Assembly (NCBI RefSeq): GCF_025938095.1
Contig: NZ_JAPCZF010000003.1
Coordinates: 558,001-622,000, forward strand
Length of the DNA stretch: 64,000 nucleotides
DNA from: Novosphingobium sp. JCM 18896
GTDB lineage: Bacteria > Pseudomonadota > Alphaproteobacteria > Sphingomonadales > Sphingomonadaceae
Reading direction: 5' to 3'
Below are positions 1 through 8,173 of the stretch, one piece after another; within the stretch, counting starts at the first letter, position 1, and every line of letters begins with the position of its first letter. The position numbers and the translations under genes were made by a program. Under the pieces are notes generated by a model. That model searched no databases and was not told where the DNA came from. It saw nothing but the letters and a program-made list of their open reading frames with translations.

Positions 1-169
1 TGCGCTTGCGGCCGTAGAGATAGTCGCCGTTCTCCGAGCGGTCGCCATTGCCCGCGGCCCAGCTGACGATCTCGACGATCGCCGGGCGTTCGGTGCCGAG
101 CAGATGATCGTAGCGCGCGCGCAGGCTTGCCATCCCCGCAGGGCTGATCGGAGGTCCGTCGGGCTTCAT
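1..169 (-). CDS. greB: Transcription elongation factor GreB (5' part, cut by window edge)
   Basis: The first 56 codons of a minus-strand gene run off the left edge. The translation begins MKPDGPPISPAGMASL and reaches ERPAIVEIVSWAAGNGD, followed by RSENGDYLYGRKR. This is the N-terminal coiled-coil start of the GreA/GreB family, and the W-AA-NGDRSENGDY pattern fits GreB rather than GreA. GreB rescues backtracked RNA polymerase by stimulating transcript cleavage in its secondary channel. The ATG lies 4 nt after the lytic transglycosylase stop, so the two genes are probably cotranscribed and translationally coupled. The C-terminal FKBP-like domain is outside the window, so completeness cannot be judged. 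Confidence 0.85.
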   Translation of the reverse strand, partial: MKPDGPPISPAGMASLRARYDHLLGTERPAIVEIVSWAAGNGDRSENGDYLYGRKR

Positions 170-173
170 CGGA

Positions 174-2183
174 TCAGCCCGGCGTGCGCTTGCCGATGAA
201 GTGGCTCAGCGGCGCGGCGCCGCTGTAGCGCGCGCGATTGGGGTTCATCGCCTCGTAGACCACGGCGTTTTCGAGCACGCGCTGGACGTAGTTGCGCGTT
301 TCGCTGAGCGGGATCTTCTCGATCCAGTCGATCCAGTCGACGCCGCCCTGGCGCGGATCGCCGTTGCTGCGCAGCCACTTGTTCACATTGCCCGGACCGG
401 CGTTGTAGGCGGCCACCGCGAGCGGATAGGAGCCGCCGAAATAGTCCATCATGCGGCCGAAATAGCCGTCGCCGAGGCGCAGGTTGTAGATCGCGTCGGT
501 CGTGATCGCCGAGGGGCTGTAGGCGAGGCCGATCTTGCCCGCCTGCTCGCGCGCGGTGCCCGGCATCAGCTGCATCAGCCCGGCCGCGCCGGCGTGGCTG
601 ATCGCGTTCATCGAGAACTGGCTCTCCTGGCGGCTGATCGCGTGGACCATCGTCCAGTCCGAGCCCGGGGGCGTCGGGATCAGCGGGAAGGAGATCTGGT
701 TGAACTTGTCCATGCCTTCGGAATGGGCGGCCTGGCCGAGGATGACGCCGAGGTCGCGGCGGCCGAGGCTGCTGGCCAGTTCGGCGACGAGGACGTGATC
801 GCTCTCGCTGACCGCCTGGTCGCTGATCTCGCGGAAGAAGCGGACCGTGGTCTTCCAGTCGGCACCGCGTGCGACCTCGCGCACGGCCTGGGTGATCGGC
901 CGGGCCATGAAGGCCTGACGCTCGGCCGGGGCAGGGGTGACCGTCGCGGCGTGCGACAGCGGCGGCACCGGTCGGCCCAGGCGTTCGAGCGCGAGCATGC
1001 CGTAGAAGGCCGTGGGGTGCGCGGCGGCCTGTTCGAGATAGCGGTTGGCTTCGGCCGACTGGCCGCTGCGCGAGGCCGCGACACCAGCCCAGTAGAAGCC
1101 CTTGGCGCGCGTCTGCGGGGTCTGCGCGGCGGCGCCGTAGCGGTAGAACAGCGGCGCGGCCGAGCCGGGGTTGTTCATCGCCATGGCCTTGGTGCCGCCG
1201 AGCCACATCAGCGAGGTGTAGTCGTCGCGGATCTTGTAGGACATGCGGCTGACGTCGGTGCCGGGGGCGAAGGTATCGTCGATCGAGGCGGCGATGCGCA
1301 CCGCGCTCGCCGAGTCGGCGCCGCGCGCGGACGACAGCAGCTCGGTGATCCACTTCTCGGGCTCGAGCGGCGGGGTCTGCGCCGGCGGGCGCGTCGCCAG
1401 CATCTGCACGGCCGAATAGGCATTGCCCGAACGCCGCGCCTGGCGGACGCTGGCATAGATGTAGCCGGCATCGCGCAGCGCGTCGCCGGGCACGGGCAGG
1501 CCGAGCTGCCCCGGCGAGGAGCCCTGGTTCAGCGCCAGCCGCGCGTTGAAGCCCGCGCGCGCGGCGGGCGAGACATAGGTCATCTGCCGCGCGGCGGCAT
1601 TGGCGTCACCCGCCCAGAGCAGCGCGTTCATCCGCGCGTCGTGGTCGGCCTGGGTCAGGCTCTGGCCGAGCAGCGCGAAGATCGCGGCCTCGGACGCGTC
1701 GTTCATCACGCCGCCGCGCCAGGCGACGAGTGCGACGCTGCGCGCCTCGGGCCGCTGCAGCGCCGCCAGCGCCAGGGCATAGCGCGCACGCGCGCCGTTG
1801 GTCAGCGGCGGGAAGCGGTCGAAGTAGGCCACGAGCCGGCGCAGGTCGGGCGATTCCCGGTCGAGCGCCTTCTCGGCATAGGTGCGCAGCTTGTCCTCGT
1901 CGGGCAGGCCCGGATAGGCGAGCAGGTAGCTGGCATAGGTCTCGAAGCCGAGCACGCCGGGCGATCCGGTGAGCTGGCGCCACTGCGCGATCGCCGAGGC
2001 CATGCCCGTGCTCGGACCCGCGGCGAGCTGCTGCCGCGCGCGGTCCCATTCGCCCCCATCACGGCTGGCGTCGCGGCTGACGTCACGGTTGGCATCGCGA
2101 TTGGTGTCCTGGCAGGCCGCGGGCGTCGAAATCGAAGCCAGACCCAGGAGCAGCACAAGAGGAGTCGCACGCATGCTGGACAT
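174..2183 (-). CDS. slt: Soluble lytic murein transglycosylase, SLT family 1A
   Basis: 669 aa, exported. It cleaves the MurNAc-GlcNAc bond of peptidoglycan to give 1,6-anhydro muropeptides in the periplasm. A hydrophobic signal sequence lies at about residues 5-24. It is followed by a short degenerate NRD/SRD repeat (about 27-42), then a long alpha-superhelical region rich in Ala/Arg/Leu. The catalytic SLT domain is at about 500-620, with the RQESQF motif (catalytic Glu520), AGAAGLMQLMPGTA and AAYNAGPGNV, all hallmarks of family 1. The start at 2183 was chosen because an AAGGAG lies 12 nt upstream; the longer reading frame upstream has no such site. A Cys follows the signal (PAAC), but the -3 residue is Pro, so lipoprotein modification is uncertain. 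It is divergent from dapA. Confidence 0.93.
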   Translation of the reverse strand: MSSMRATPLVLLLGLASISTPAACQDTNRDANRDVSRDASRDGGEWDRARQQLAAGPSTGMASAIAQWRQLTGSPGVLGFETYASYLLAYPGLPDEDKLRTYAEKALDRESPDLRRLVAYFDRFPPLTNGARARYALALAALQRPEARSVALVAWRGGVMNDASEAAIFALLGQSLTQADHDARMNALLWAGDANAAARQMTYVSPAARAGFNARLALNQGSSPGQLGLPVPGDALRDAGYIYASVRQARRSGNAYSAVQMLATRPPAQTPPLEPEKWITELLSSARGADSASAVRIAASIDDTFAPGTDVSRMSYKIRDDYTSLMWLGGTKAMAMNNPGSAAPLFYRYGAAAQTPQTRAKGFYWAGVAASRSGQSAEANRYLEQAAAHPTAFYGMLALERLGRPVPPLSHAATVTPAPAERQAFMARPITQAVREVARGADWKTTVRFFREISDQAVSESDHVLVAELASSLGRRDLGVILGQAAHSEGMDKFNQISFPLIPTPPGSDWTMVHAISRQESQFSMNAISHAGAAGLMQLMPGTAREQAGKIGLAYSPSAITTDAIYNLRLGDGYFGRMMDYFGGSYPLAVAAYNAGPGNVNKWLRSNGDPRQGGVDWIDWIEKIPLSETRNYVQRVLENAVVYEAMNPNRARYSGAAPLSHFIGKRTPG

Positions 2184-2296
2184 AGAGGGGCAAGGCTCCT
2201 TATCAGGCGCTGAATGAAATAACCCGACCCCGCCGGTCGGCCGGATCTTTTTACGGATCAGGCGGTCGTCATGGGGCAAGTGCAGGTGCAAAGTCC

Positions 2297-3178
2297 ATGT
2301 TTTCCGGTTCCATTCCCGCCCTGGTTACACCGTTTCGCGATGGAGCGTTCGACGAGGCGGCGTTCCGCAAGCTGGTCGACTGGCAGATCGAGAACGGTTC
2401 GTCGGGCCTGGTCCCCTGCGGCACCACGGGCGAGAACTCGACGCTGTCGAATGCCGAGCATCACCGCGTGATCGAGGTCTGCGTCGAGCAGGCCGCGGGC
2501 CGCGTGCCGGTGATCGCCGGTTGCGGCAGCAACGACACGATGAACGCGCTGCTGCACATGAACTTCTCGAAGAAGTGCGGCGCCCAGGCCGCGCTGCTCG
2601 TCGCGCCCTATTACAACCGCCCGAGCCAGGAAGGCCTGCTCGCGCACTTCGGCTACCTCGCCGAGCACAGCGACCTGCCGATCGTGCTCTACAACGTGCC
2701 CGGCCGCACGGTGACCGATCTCAAGCCCGAGACCGTCTGCGAACTGACGCGTCGCTATCCGGGCCGCTTCGTCGCGATCAAGGATGCCAGCGGCGATCTC
2801 AGCCGCGTGACCGATCACCGCATGGGCATCCAGGGCGATTTCGCCCAGCTCTCGGGCGATGACGAACTGGCCCTGCCGTTCAACGCCGCCGGCGGCGTCG
2901 GCTGCATCTCGGTCACCGCGAACGTCGCGCCGCGGCTCTGCGCCGATTTCCAGGCGGCCTGCGCCGAGGGCGACCTCAAGAAGGCGCGCGAGCTCAACGA
3001 CAAGCTCTATCCGCTGCACTACGCGATGTTCGAGGATGCCTCGCCGGGGCCGTGCAAGTACGCGCTGGCCCAGGTCAACGACTGGATCGGTGACGAACTG
3101 CGCCTGCCGCTGGTGCGCCCGAACGATGGCGCGAAGGCGGCGGTCGACGCGGCGCTGAAGCACGCCGACCTGCTCTGA
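2297..3178 (+). CDS. dapA: 4-hydroxy-tetrahydrodipicolinate synthase
   Basis: 293 aa, the full length of the DapA family, a cytosolic (beta/alpha)8 enzyme. It condenses pyruvate with L-aspartate semialdehyde, the first committed step to diaminopimelate and lysine. Visible hallmarks are CGTTGENSTL (Thr43/Thr44), APYYNRPSQEG (Tyr105/106), LYNVPGRT (Tyr132) and the Schiff-base lysine in AIKDASGD (Lys162). The order slt (divergent), dapA, then smpB downstream is common in alphaproteobacteria and supports the call. DapA enzymes of many bacteria are feedback-inhibited by lysine; the sequence here does not settle that. A small gene follows 10 nt after the stop and is probably in the same transcript. 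Confidence 0.97.
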   Translation: MFSGSIPALVTPFRDGAFDEAAFRKLVDWQIENGSSGLVPCGTTGENSTLSNAEHHRVIEVCVEQAAGRVPVIAGCGSNDTMNALLHMNFSKKCGAQAALLVAPYYNRPSQEGLLAHFGYLAEHSDLPIVLYNVPGRTVTDLKPETVCELTRRYPGRFVAIKDASGDLSRVTDHRMGIQGDFAQLSGDDELALPFNAAGGVGCISVTANVAPRLCADFQAACAEGDLKKARELNDKLYPLHYAMFEDASPGPCKYALAQVNDWIGDELRLPLVRPNDGAKAAVDAALKHADLL

Positions 3179-3188
3179 GCGCCGCGCC

Positions 3189-3461
3189 GTGCTGCTGCTG
3201 GCCACGTTCGACCTTTCGTCGGCAGATATCGAGGCCTTCGACGCCTACGAGGCCGCCGTGCTGCCCCTGCTGGAGCAGCACGGCGCCGCGCTGAAATACC
3301 GCGTGCGGTCGCTCGACAACGTCTTCGAAATCCATCTGCTCGAATTCGCCGACCAGGCGGCCTTCGACGCCTATCGCAACGATCCCGCCCGGCAGCGGCT
3401 GCAGCCGCTGTTCGAGCGCAGCGGCGCCGAGGCCGCGCTGACGCCCGTCGTCGGCCTCTGA
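3189..3461 (+). CDS. Small alpha/beta dimer-type protein, DUF1330-like
   Basis: 90 aa, GTG start (LLLATFDLSSADIEAFDAYE), 10 nt after dapA. The alternating pattern (beta strand LLLATFDL; helix with DAYEAAVLPLLEQHG; strand KYRVRSLDNVFEIHLLEF; helix DQAAFDAYRNDPARQR) resembles the ferredoxin-like fold of DUF1330/ABM-type small proteins. These often act as homodimers and are mostly uncharacterised. No signal peptide or membrane segment is seen. No catalytic residues can be assigned. The close spacing suggests cotranscription with dapA, but a metabolic link to lysine synthesis would be speculation. Confidence 0.7.
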   Translation: MLLLATFDLSSADIEAFDAYEAAVLPLLEQHGAALKYRVRSLDNVFEIHLLEFADQAAFDAYRNDPARQRLQPLFERSGAEAALTPVVGL

Positions 3462-3567
3462 CCGGCGAACAGCCTGTCGGCATTTCGGGTCTGCGTTCGC
3501 TGGGCTTGCGGCGCGCGGCGGCTAGTCCGACACTCTCCTGCGAATCACGAGAACGCAGGAGAGAGAC

Positions 3568-3984
3568 ATGTCGGGAAACTGGACCACGCAGGCCGAGATC
3601 AGCAGCCCGCGCGCGCAGCGGGCGATGGCTTATGGCGACAAGATGGCGGCGATCGTCAATCGCCAGAGCGACGACAGCTGGGATGCGCTGCTGCCGCTGA
3701 TCGACGCGAACCGCTTCGTGCGTCGTGGCAACGAGCGCACCGAGATGGACTGGCCGAGCTATCGCGCCATGCTCGAGCAGTGGGGCGCGCACAGCCAGAA
3801 GTACGAGAAGGACCTGCACCGCGCGAGCGAGGTGGGGAATCTCGTCTATCTCGACCTCGACGAGCGCGCGACCGCGGCCGACGGCTCGGTCAGTTCGCTG
3901 CGATCGTTGTCGGTCTACGAGTTCGACGATGCCGATCGCATCGTCGCGGTCGACGTCATCATGGGCTTCCATCAGCCGCAGTGA
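3568..3984 (+). CDS. SnoaL/NTF2-like fold protein
   Basis: 138 aa. It starts at an ATG preceded by a strong GGAGAGAGAC ribosome-binding site. The N-terminal helices (RAQRAMAYGDKMAAIVNRQSD), a W-containing segment (DMDW-like TEMDWPSYRAML) and the later strands with a terminal DRIVAVDVIMGFHQP segment match the cone-shaped NTF2/SnoaL fold. That fold is used by polyketide cyclases, steroid isomerases and many stress proteins. The ending 'D-ADRIVAVDVI' is typical of SnoaL-like proteins. No substrate can be named. It is a single cistron between the dapA unit and smpB. Confidence 0.65.
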   Translation: MSGNWTTQAEISSPRAQRAMAYGDKMAAIVNRQSDDSWDALLPLIDANRFVRRGNERTEMDWPSYRAMLEQWGAHSQKYEKDLHRASEVGNLVYLDLDERATAADGSVSSLRSLSVYEFDDADRIVAVDVIMGFHQPQ

Positions 3985-4064
3985 ACGGATGAGACGGGCC
4001 AGGGGAGGTCGGAACGAAATCGCGCCTTTTACAAAGCGCGTCCGATCTCTACATCCGCCTCACC

Positions 4065-4547
4065 ATGGCCCGCCCGCATCACGCAGAATTCGACAAGCAG
4101 AAGACCGTCGCCGAGAACCGGCGCGCGCGGTTCGACTATTTCATCGAGGACAAGTTCGAGGCGGGCATCATGCTCACCGGCACCGAAGTGAAGAGCCTGC
4201 GCTTCGGCGAAGGCTCGATCGCCGAGGCCTATGCGGAGATCCGCGGCGGCGAGGCCTGGCTGGTCAATTCGAACGTACCCGAGTTCAGCCACGGCAATCG
4301 GTTCAACCACGAGCCCAAGCGCCCGCGCAAGCTGCTGCTCAACGCGCGCCAGATCGATCGCCTGCACGGGGCGGTCGAGCGCAAGGGTATGACGCTGGTG
4401 CCGCTTTCGATCTATTTCAACGGCCGCGGGCGCGCGAAGGTGGAACTGGCCCTGGCCAAGGGCAAGAATGCCGCCGACAAGCGCCAGACGGTCAAGGACC
4501 GCGACTGGAAACGTGAGCAGTCGCGGATTATGCGGGATCACGGTTAA
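4065..4547 (+). CDS. smpB: SsrA-binding protein SmpB
   Basis: 160 aa, normal for SmpB. It binds tmRNA (SsrA) and delivers it to stalled ribosomes for trans-translation. Visible family features are [27 protein letters not shown], the internal [10 protein letters not shown] strand and the basic C-terminal tail [18 protein letters not shown], which in the known protein forms a helix in the mRNA channel. No ssrA gene was recognised beside it in either one-piece or permuted two-piece form. A DUF2062 protein gene follows after 34 nt. Confidence 0.97.
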   Translation: MARPHHAEFDKQKTVAENRRARFDYFIEDKFEAGIMLTGTEVKSLRFGEGSIAEAYAEIRGGEAWLVNSNVPEFSHGNRFNHEPKRPRKLLLNARQIDRLHGAVERKGMTLVPLSIYFNGRGRAKVELALAKGKNAADKRQTVKDRDWKREQSRIMRDHG

Positions 4548-4581
4548 GGTTAACGTCAGTTGTCTCTGCGATAGCAGGGGC

Positions 4582-5175
4582 ATGGCCACACACGGAATCA
4601 TGCAGAACCGATTTGCCTCCTGGTTGCATCGCGCGATGCCCAAGCGCGAAGAGCTCGAAGCCAACCGCTTCGTGGCGCCTTTCGCGCGCCGGCAGGAGCT
4701 TTGGCGATTCACCCGCCGCTCGGTGCCGCGCGGTGTCGCCGTCGGGCTGCTGATCGGCATTTTCGCGCTGATTCCCGGGGTGCAGATCGTCGGCGCGGCG
4801 CTGATGTGCGTGCCCTGTCGCGGCAACATTCCGATCGCCGCGGCCATGACCTTCCTGTCGAACCCGCTGACGACGCCGCTGATCCTGATCGCCTCGGCCT
4901 ATATCGGCAACAAGCTGGGCTTCCACGCCGACATCTCGACCCTGATGTCGATGGTCGAGCATAGCGCCGGCCTACGCGAGTGGACTCGCTGGCTGTTGTC
5001 CGATGCGGCGCCGGCGCTGCTGATCGGCCTGTTCGTCATTTCGGTGGTCTCGGCCGCGGTCGGCTATCTGATCTCGTCGTTCTTCTGGCGCTGGTGGATC
5101 GGCCACAAGCGCCGCACGCGCCAGGAAGGCCTCGCCATGCCGCGGCCGCCACAGCCGGCCGAACTGCTCGAATGA
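4582..5175 (+). CDS. DUF2062 domain inner-membrane protein
   Basis: 197 aa from the ATG at 4582; a second ATG at 4600 is possible. An amphipathic basic N-terminus (MQNRFASWLHRAMPKREE) leads into the conserved RSVPRGVAVGLLIGIFALIPGVQ segment, then PIAAAMTFLSNPLTTPLIL, and at the C-terminus two more hydrophobic segments ending in FFWRWWIGHKRR. This is the DUF2062 pattern of three or four membrane helices with an NP-T-P motif. Function is not established. The stop overlaps the start of cckA (ATGA), so the two proteins are translated from one message. Confidence 0.8.
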   Translation: MATHGIMQNRFASWLHRAMPKREELEANRFVAPFARRQELWRFTRRSVPRGVAVGLLIGIFALIPGVQIVGAALMCVPCRGNIPIAAAMTFLSNPLTTPLILIASAYIGNKLGFHADISTLMSMVEHSAGLREWTRWLLSDAAPALLIGLFVISVVSAAVGYLISSFFWRWWIGHKRRTRQEGLAMPRPPQPAELLE

Positions 5176-7577
5176 TCGGCGACGCTCCCGCACGCAGACC
5201 GGCCGACTGGGCCATGGTCGCGGGAGCGCTCGTCCTGAGCCTGCTGCTCATCTGGGCGATCACGCGCGAGCCGCTGGTCGCCGCCGCCTTCGCTGGCGGC
5301 CTCGGCGTGCTCGGCGGGCTCGGTTATGTCCTGACGCGTGGCCGCCCGACCGAGGCGCAGGCCGAATTCGCGCTGCCCGACTGGTCGGTGACCGTCGCGG
5401 CGATCGAAAATCCCGACATCGCCATCGCCATCATCGATCGCGCGGGCCGGCTCGTCTGCGCCAATGCCCGCTACGAGACCTGGTTCGGCGCCGCTCACGC
5501 GCCGCCGCGGCTGCCGGTCGACGAGGCCTCGCTCGAACGCCTCTCGCGCGCTGCGCGTTCGGCCTGGCGCGATGGCCGCGGCGTCACCGACCTGGTCGAG
5601 AGCGGCATTGCCGACGGCGGCGTCCATCGCTGGAAGGCCCAGGCCGAACGCACGGGCCGCGGCGACGATTTCCTCGTCTGGCGCTTCGTCCCGATCCTCG
5701 CGACCGATCCCGTCGCCGATCTCGTCGAGCATCTCGATGGCAAGCTCGGTCGCGCGCTCGATCGCGCGGGCTTCGCCGCCGCGATCGTCGATCCCGACGG
5801 CGTGATCCGTGCCGCCAGCACCGGCTTCGCCACGCGTGCGCTGGGCGACATGCTGGCCTCGCCCGTGGGGCAGGATTTCGTCTCGCTGCTGCAGCAGGAG
5901 GACAGCGACCGCATCTCCTGGGCGCGCGAAGGCCGCCGGGGCAATCCGCTGACGCTCTACTACGTTCCGGTCGCCGATCCCGATCTGCCCGGCGAGCCCG
6001 ATCCCGACACGACCCCGTCGCTGATGCTCGTCGTCGATTCGGGCATTGGCCTCGGCGGTGGCGGGGTCGAGGTCAGCGCCGCGGCGCCGCACCTCGAAGC
6101 GCTGCTCGGTCAGTTGCCGCTCGGTCTTGCCATGGCCGATCGCGACGGCCGCCTGCTTTTCGCCAATGCCGCCTTCCTGCGCGCCGCCGGCCGCGAGGGC
6201 GAGACGCCGCCGACCTATCCGACCGACCTCGTCGTGCGCGAGGACAAGGGCGCGCTGTCCGATGCGATCCGCCGCTATGGCCAGGGCCCGGCGACGGCTG
6301 GCGACATCGCCGTGCGGCTGGCCAGCCAGCCCGACGATCCGGTCTCGCTGAGCCTCGCCGGCGTGCGCGGGCTGGGCGAGGCGGCGGTGCTGCTCGGCCT
6401 GACCGACAGCTCGGAAGAGACGCGGCTCAAGCGCCAGGTCGCTCAGGCGACCAAGATGCAGGCCGTGGGCCAGCTCGCCGGCGGCGTCGCGCACGATTTC
6501 AACAACGTGCTGACCGCGATCCTCGGCACCTGCGACCTCATGCTGCTGCGCCATACGCCCGGCGATTCGGACTATGACGACATCCAGCAGATCCGTGCGA
6601 ATTCGAACCGCGCCGCCTCGCTGACGCGCCAGTTGCTCGCCTTCTCGCGCCAGCAGACCCTGCGCCCCGAAGTGCTGCAGCTGCCCGACGTCGTCGCCGA
6701 GATATCGCAGATGCTCAAGCGGCTGATCGGCGAGAAGATCCAGTTCACGGTGACCCACGACCGCGATCTCGGATCGGTCCGCGCCGACCCGTCGCAGCTC
6801 GGCCAGGTGATCATGAACCTCGTGGTCAACGCGCGCGACGCGATGCCGCGCGGCGGCAATCTCAACCTGATGACCAAGAGCGTCACGGCCTCCGACGTGC
6901 GTGGCATGCGCAGCGAGATCGTGCCCGTGGGCGACTATACGGCGCTGATCGTCGAGGATACCGGCTCGGGCATCCCGCCCGAGAACCTCGGCAAGATCTG
7001 GGAGCCGTTCTACACGACCAAGGAGCAGGGCAAGGGCACGGGCCTGGGTCTCTCGACCGTCTACGGCATCGTCAAGCAATCGGGCGGCTTCATCTTCGCC
7101 GACAGCGAGGTGGGCCGCGGTACGCGCTTCACGATCTACCTGCCCGTCCATCACGGTGCGCCCACCAGCGCGGCCGTGGTCGTCGCGCCGCCGCCCAGCG
7201 CCTGGGCCGGTGGCGGCACGATCCTGCTGGTCGAGGACGAGGACACCGTGCGCATGGTCGCCGAGCGGGCGCTGGCGCGGCAGGGCTACAAGATCACCAC
7301 GGCCTGCGACGGCGAAGAAGGGCTCGAGGCCGTGCAGAGCGGTGGCCAGTTCGATCTCGTCGTCAGCGACGTGGTCATGCCGAGCATGGACGGCCCGGCC
7401 ATGGCGCGCGAAATCCGCAAGCTGGTGCCCGATCTGCCCGTGCTGTTCATGTCGGGCTATGCCGAGGAGCAACTGCGCCGGCAGATCGACATCGAGAACG
7501 TGCACTTCATTCCGAAGCCGTTCTCGGTCCAGCAGATTTCGGACAAGGTCGCGGCGGTGCTGGCCGCGGGGCGCTAG
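5172..7577 (+). CDS. cckA: Hybrid sensor histidine kinase, CckA type
   Basis: 801 aa. Two adjacent membrane helices (about 12-30 and 33-50) are followed by PAS-like domains (about 70-400), one containing PLGLAMADRDGRLLFANAAFL. Next come a HisKA domain with phospho-acceptor His441 in GGVAHDFNN, an HATPase_c domain (NLVVNARDAMPRGG; GSGIP; GKGTGLGLSTVYGIV) and a C-terminal receiver with Asp733 in SDVVMPSMDG and Lys in FIPKPFS. This architecture and the placement next to recA match CckA. In Caulobacter CckA feeds phosphate through ChpT to CtrA and CpdR, or removes it in response to c-di-GMP. A cpdR gene lies at 23.7-24.1 kb; chpT and ctrA are not in the window. The start overlaps the upstream stop, which excludes the longer frame upstream. 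Confidence 0.93.
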   Translation: MIGDAPARRPADWAMVAGALVLSLLLIWAITREPLVAAAFAGGLGVLGGLGYVLTRGRPTEAQAEFALPDWSVTVAAIENPDIAIAIIDRAGRLVCANARYETWFGAAHAPPRLPVDEASLERLSRAARSAWRDGRGVTDLVESGIADGGVHRWKAQAERTGRGDDFLVWRFVPILATDPVADLVEHLDGKLGRALDRAGFAAAIVDPDGVIRAASTGFATRALGDMLASPVGQDFVSLLQQEDSDRISWAREGRRGNPLTLYYVPVADPDLPGEPDPDTTPSLMLVVDSGIGLGGGGVEVSAAAPHLEALLGQLPLGLAMADRDGRLLFANAAFLRAAGREGETPPTYPTDLVVREDKGALSDAIRRYGQGPATAGDIAVRLASQPDDPVSLSLAGVRGLGEAAVLLGLTDSSEETRLKRQVAQATKMQAVGQLAGGVAHDFNNVLTAILGTCDLMLLRHTPGDSDYDDIQQIRANSNRAASLTRQLLAFSRQQTLRPEVLQLPDVVAEISQMLKRLIGEKIQFTVTHDRDLGSVRADPSQLGQVIMNLVVNARDAMPRGGNLNLMTKSVTASDVRGMRSEIVPVGDYTALIVEDTGSGIPPENLGKIWEPFYTTKEQGKGTGLGLSTVYGIVKQSGGFIFADSEVGRGTRFTIYLPVHHGAPTSAAVVVAPPPSAWAGGGTILLVEDEDTVRMVAERALARQGYKITTACDGEEGLEAVQSGGQFDLVVSDVVMPSMDGPAMAREIRKLVPDLPVLFMSGYAEEQLRRQIDIENVHFIPKPFSVQQISDKVAAVLAAGR

Positions 7578-7586
7578 TTCCGCCGA

Positions 7587-7793
7587 TCAGCGGCGGGCTT
7601 TGCCGCTGCGCGCGAGCACGATGTCCTGGACGAAGAGGAACAGCTCGAAGCCGCCGATCGCGGCCAGCAGCAGCGGCAGGACCGGCGAGGGCGTGAGACC
7701 GAGCGTCAGCGCGCCGAAATAGATCACTGCGATGACGAGGCCGGTCATGGCCGCCCAGACACGCATCAGATCGAAAAGGGGCAGCTGCTTCAC
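7587..7793 (-). CDS. Small two-helix membrane protein, unknown function
   Basis: 68 aa. A GTG start at 7793 is chosen because GGAGA lies 7 nt upstream; longer upstream readings lack a site. The sequence has two hydrophobic stretches (MTGLVIAVIYFGALTLGL and LPLLLAAIGGFELFLFVQDIVL) separated by a short turn, and a basic C-terminus (ARSGKARR). It is convergent with cckA, whose stop lies 10 nt away. No family is recognised. Low codon bias and clean topology suggest it is real, but the length makes this less certain. Confidence 0.6.
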   Translation of the reverse strand: MKQLPLFDLMRVWAAMTGLVIAVIYFGALTLGLTPSPVLPLLLAAIGGFELFLFVQDIVLARSGKARR

Positions 7794-7807
7794 GAGACGA
7801 TCTCCGG

Positions 7808-7904
7808 GTGCGGACGCAATGTCTTGGCGAAAGGGCTTGCTGCTGCGCGGTGTCCCGGCAGACACCCCTGGGATGCCCCTGTCCGCACGGTCCGCTGCAG
7901 CAGC
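7808..7904. other. Structured segment in the 380-nt gap before recA
   Basis: The gap 7794-8173 has no convincing gene. Its left part holds two perfect 8-bp complementary pairs that cross each other: GTGCGGAC (7808-7815) with GTCCGCAC (7881-7888), and GCTGCTGC (7839-7846) with GCAGCAGC (7897-7904). A small hairpin, GGTGTC-CCGGCA-GACACC (7849-7866), lies inside. Crossed pairs would form a pseudoknot in RNA from either strand. It may be the 5' leader of the minus-strand small membrane protein or part of an unknown RNA. No known RNA family was recognised. Confidence 0.35.
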
Positions 7905-8085
7905 GAGACGCCCCCTATGTGCGGTGGCGGAGCGAGTCCATGCGACCGGGCCCGCGCTTCGACCAAGGTCTAGGGGCTGGTGCGATTTAGCTTTGCCGAG
8001 CCCCGGTTTCGCGCTCGGGCGGCTTTGCTCGCTGCTCCCAAGTGGCTGCCAGACAGGCGATTCGTCCGTCTTCGCAGAAAATTCT

Positions 8086-8123
8086 GTTCCCCTCTTGTTC
8101 GGTGAGAACAAACGCGATACATA
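8086..8123 (+). promoter_or_regulatory. recA promoter with LexA (SOS) box
   Basis: GTTC-CCCTCTT-GTTC at 8086-8100 exactly fits the alphaproteobacterial LexA consensus GTTC-N7-GTTC. It overlaps a -35-like TTGTTC (8095-8100), which is followed by 17 nt and a -10-like TACATA (8118-8123). LexA bound here would block RNA polymerase until RecA filaments trigger its self-cleavage, so recA would be autoregulated. The message would carry about a 45-nt leader. Confidence 0.85.
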
Positions 8124-8173
8124 ATGCCTCGGTTGACCTTCCCGGTCGGTGCTCTAGGCAGGAGGACGTGAAA

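Noticed and set aside
4544..4553. TTAAGGTTAA at the end of smpB as a CtrA site
   Set aside because: The two TTAA halves are only 2 nt apart instead of 7 and lie at the smpB stop codon.
3985..4600. tmRNA (ssrA) gene next to smpB
   Set aside because: No tRNA-Ala-like acceptor ends or tag-peptide frame was seen near smpB in one-piece or permuted form.
5064..7505. 813-codon open frame antisense to cckA
   Set aside because: High GC makes long antisense frames common; it lacks a ribosome-binding site and shows no domain, while the sense strand is clearly CckA.
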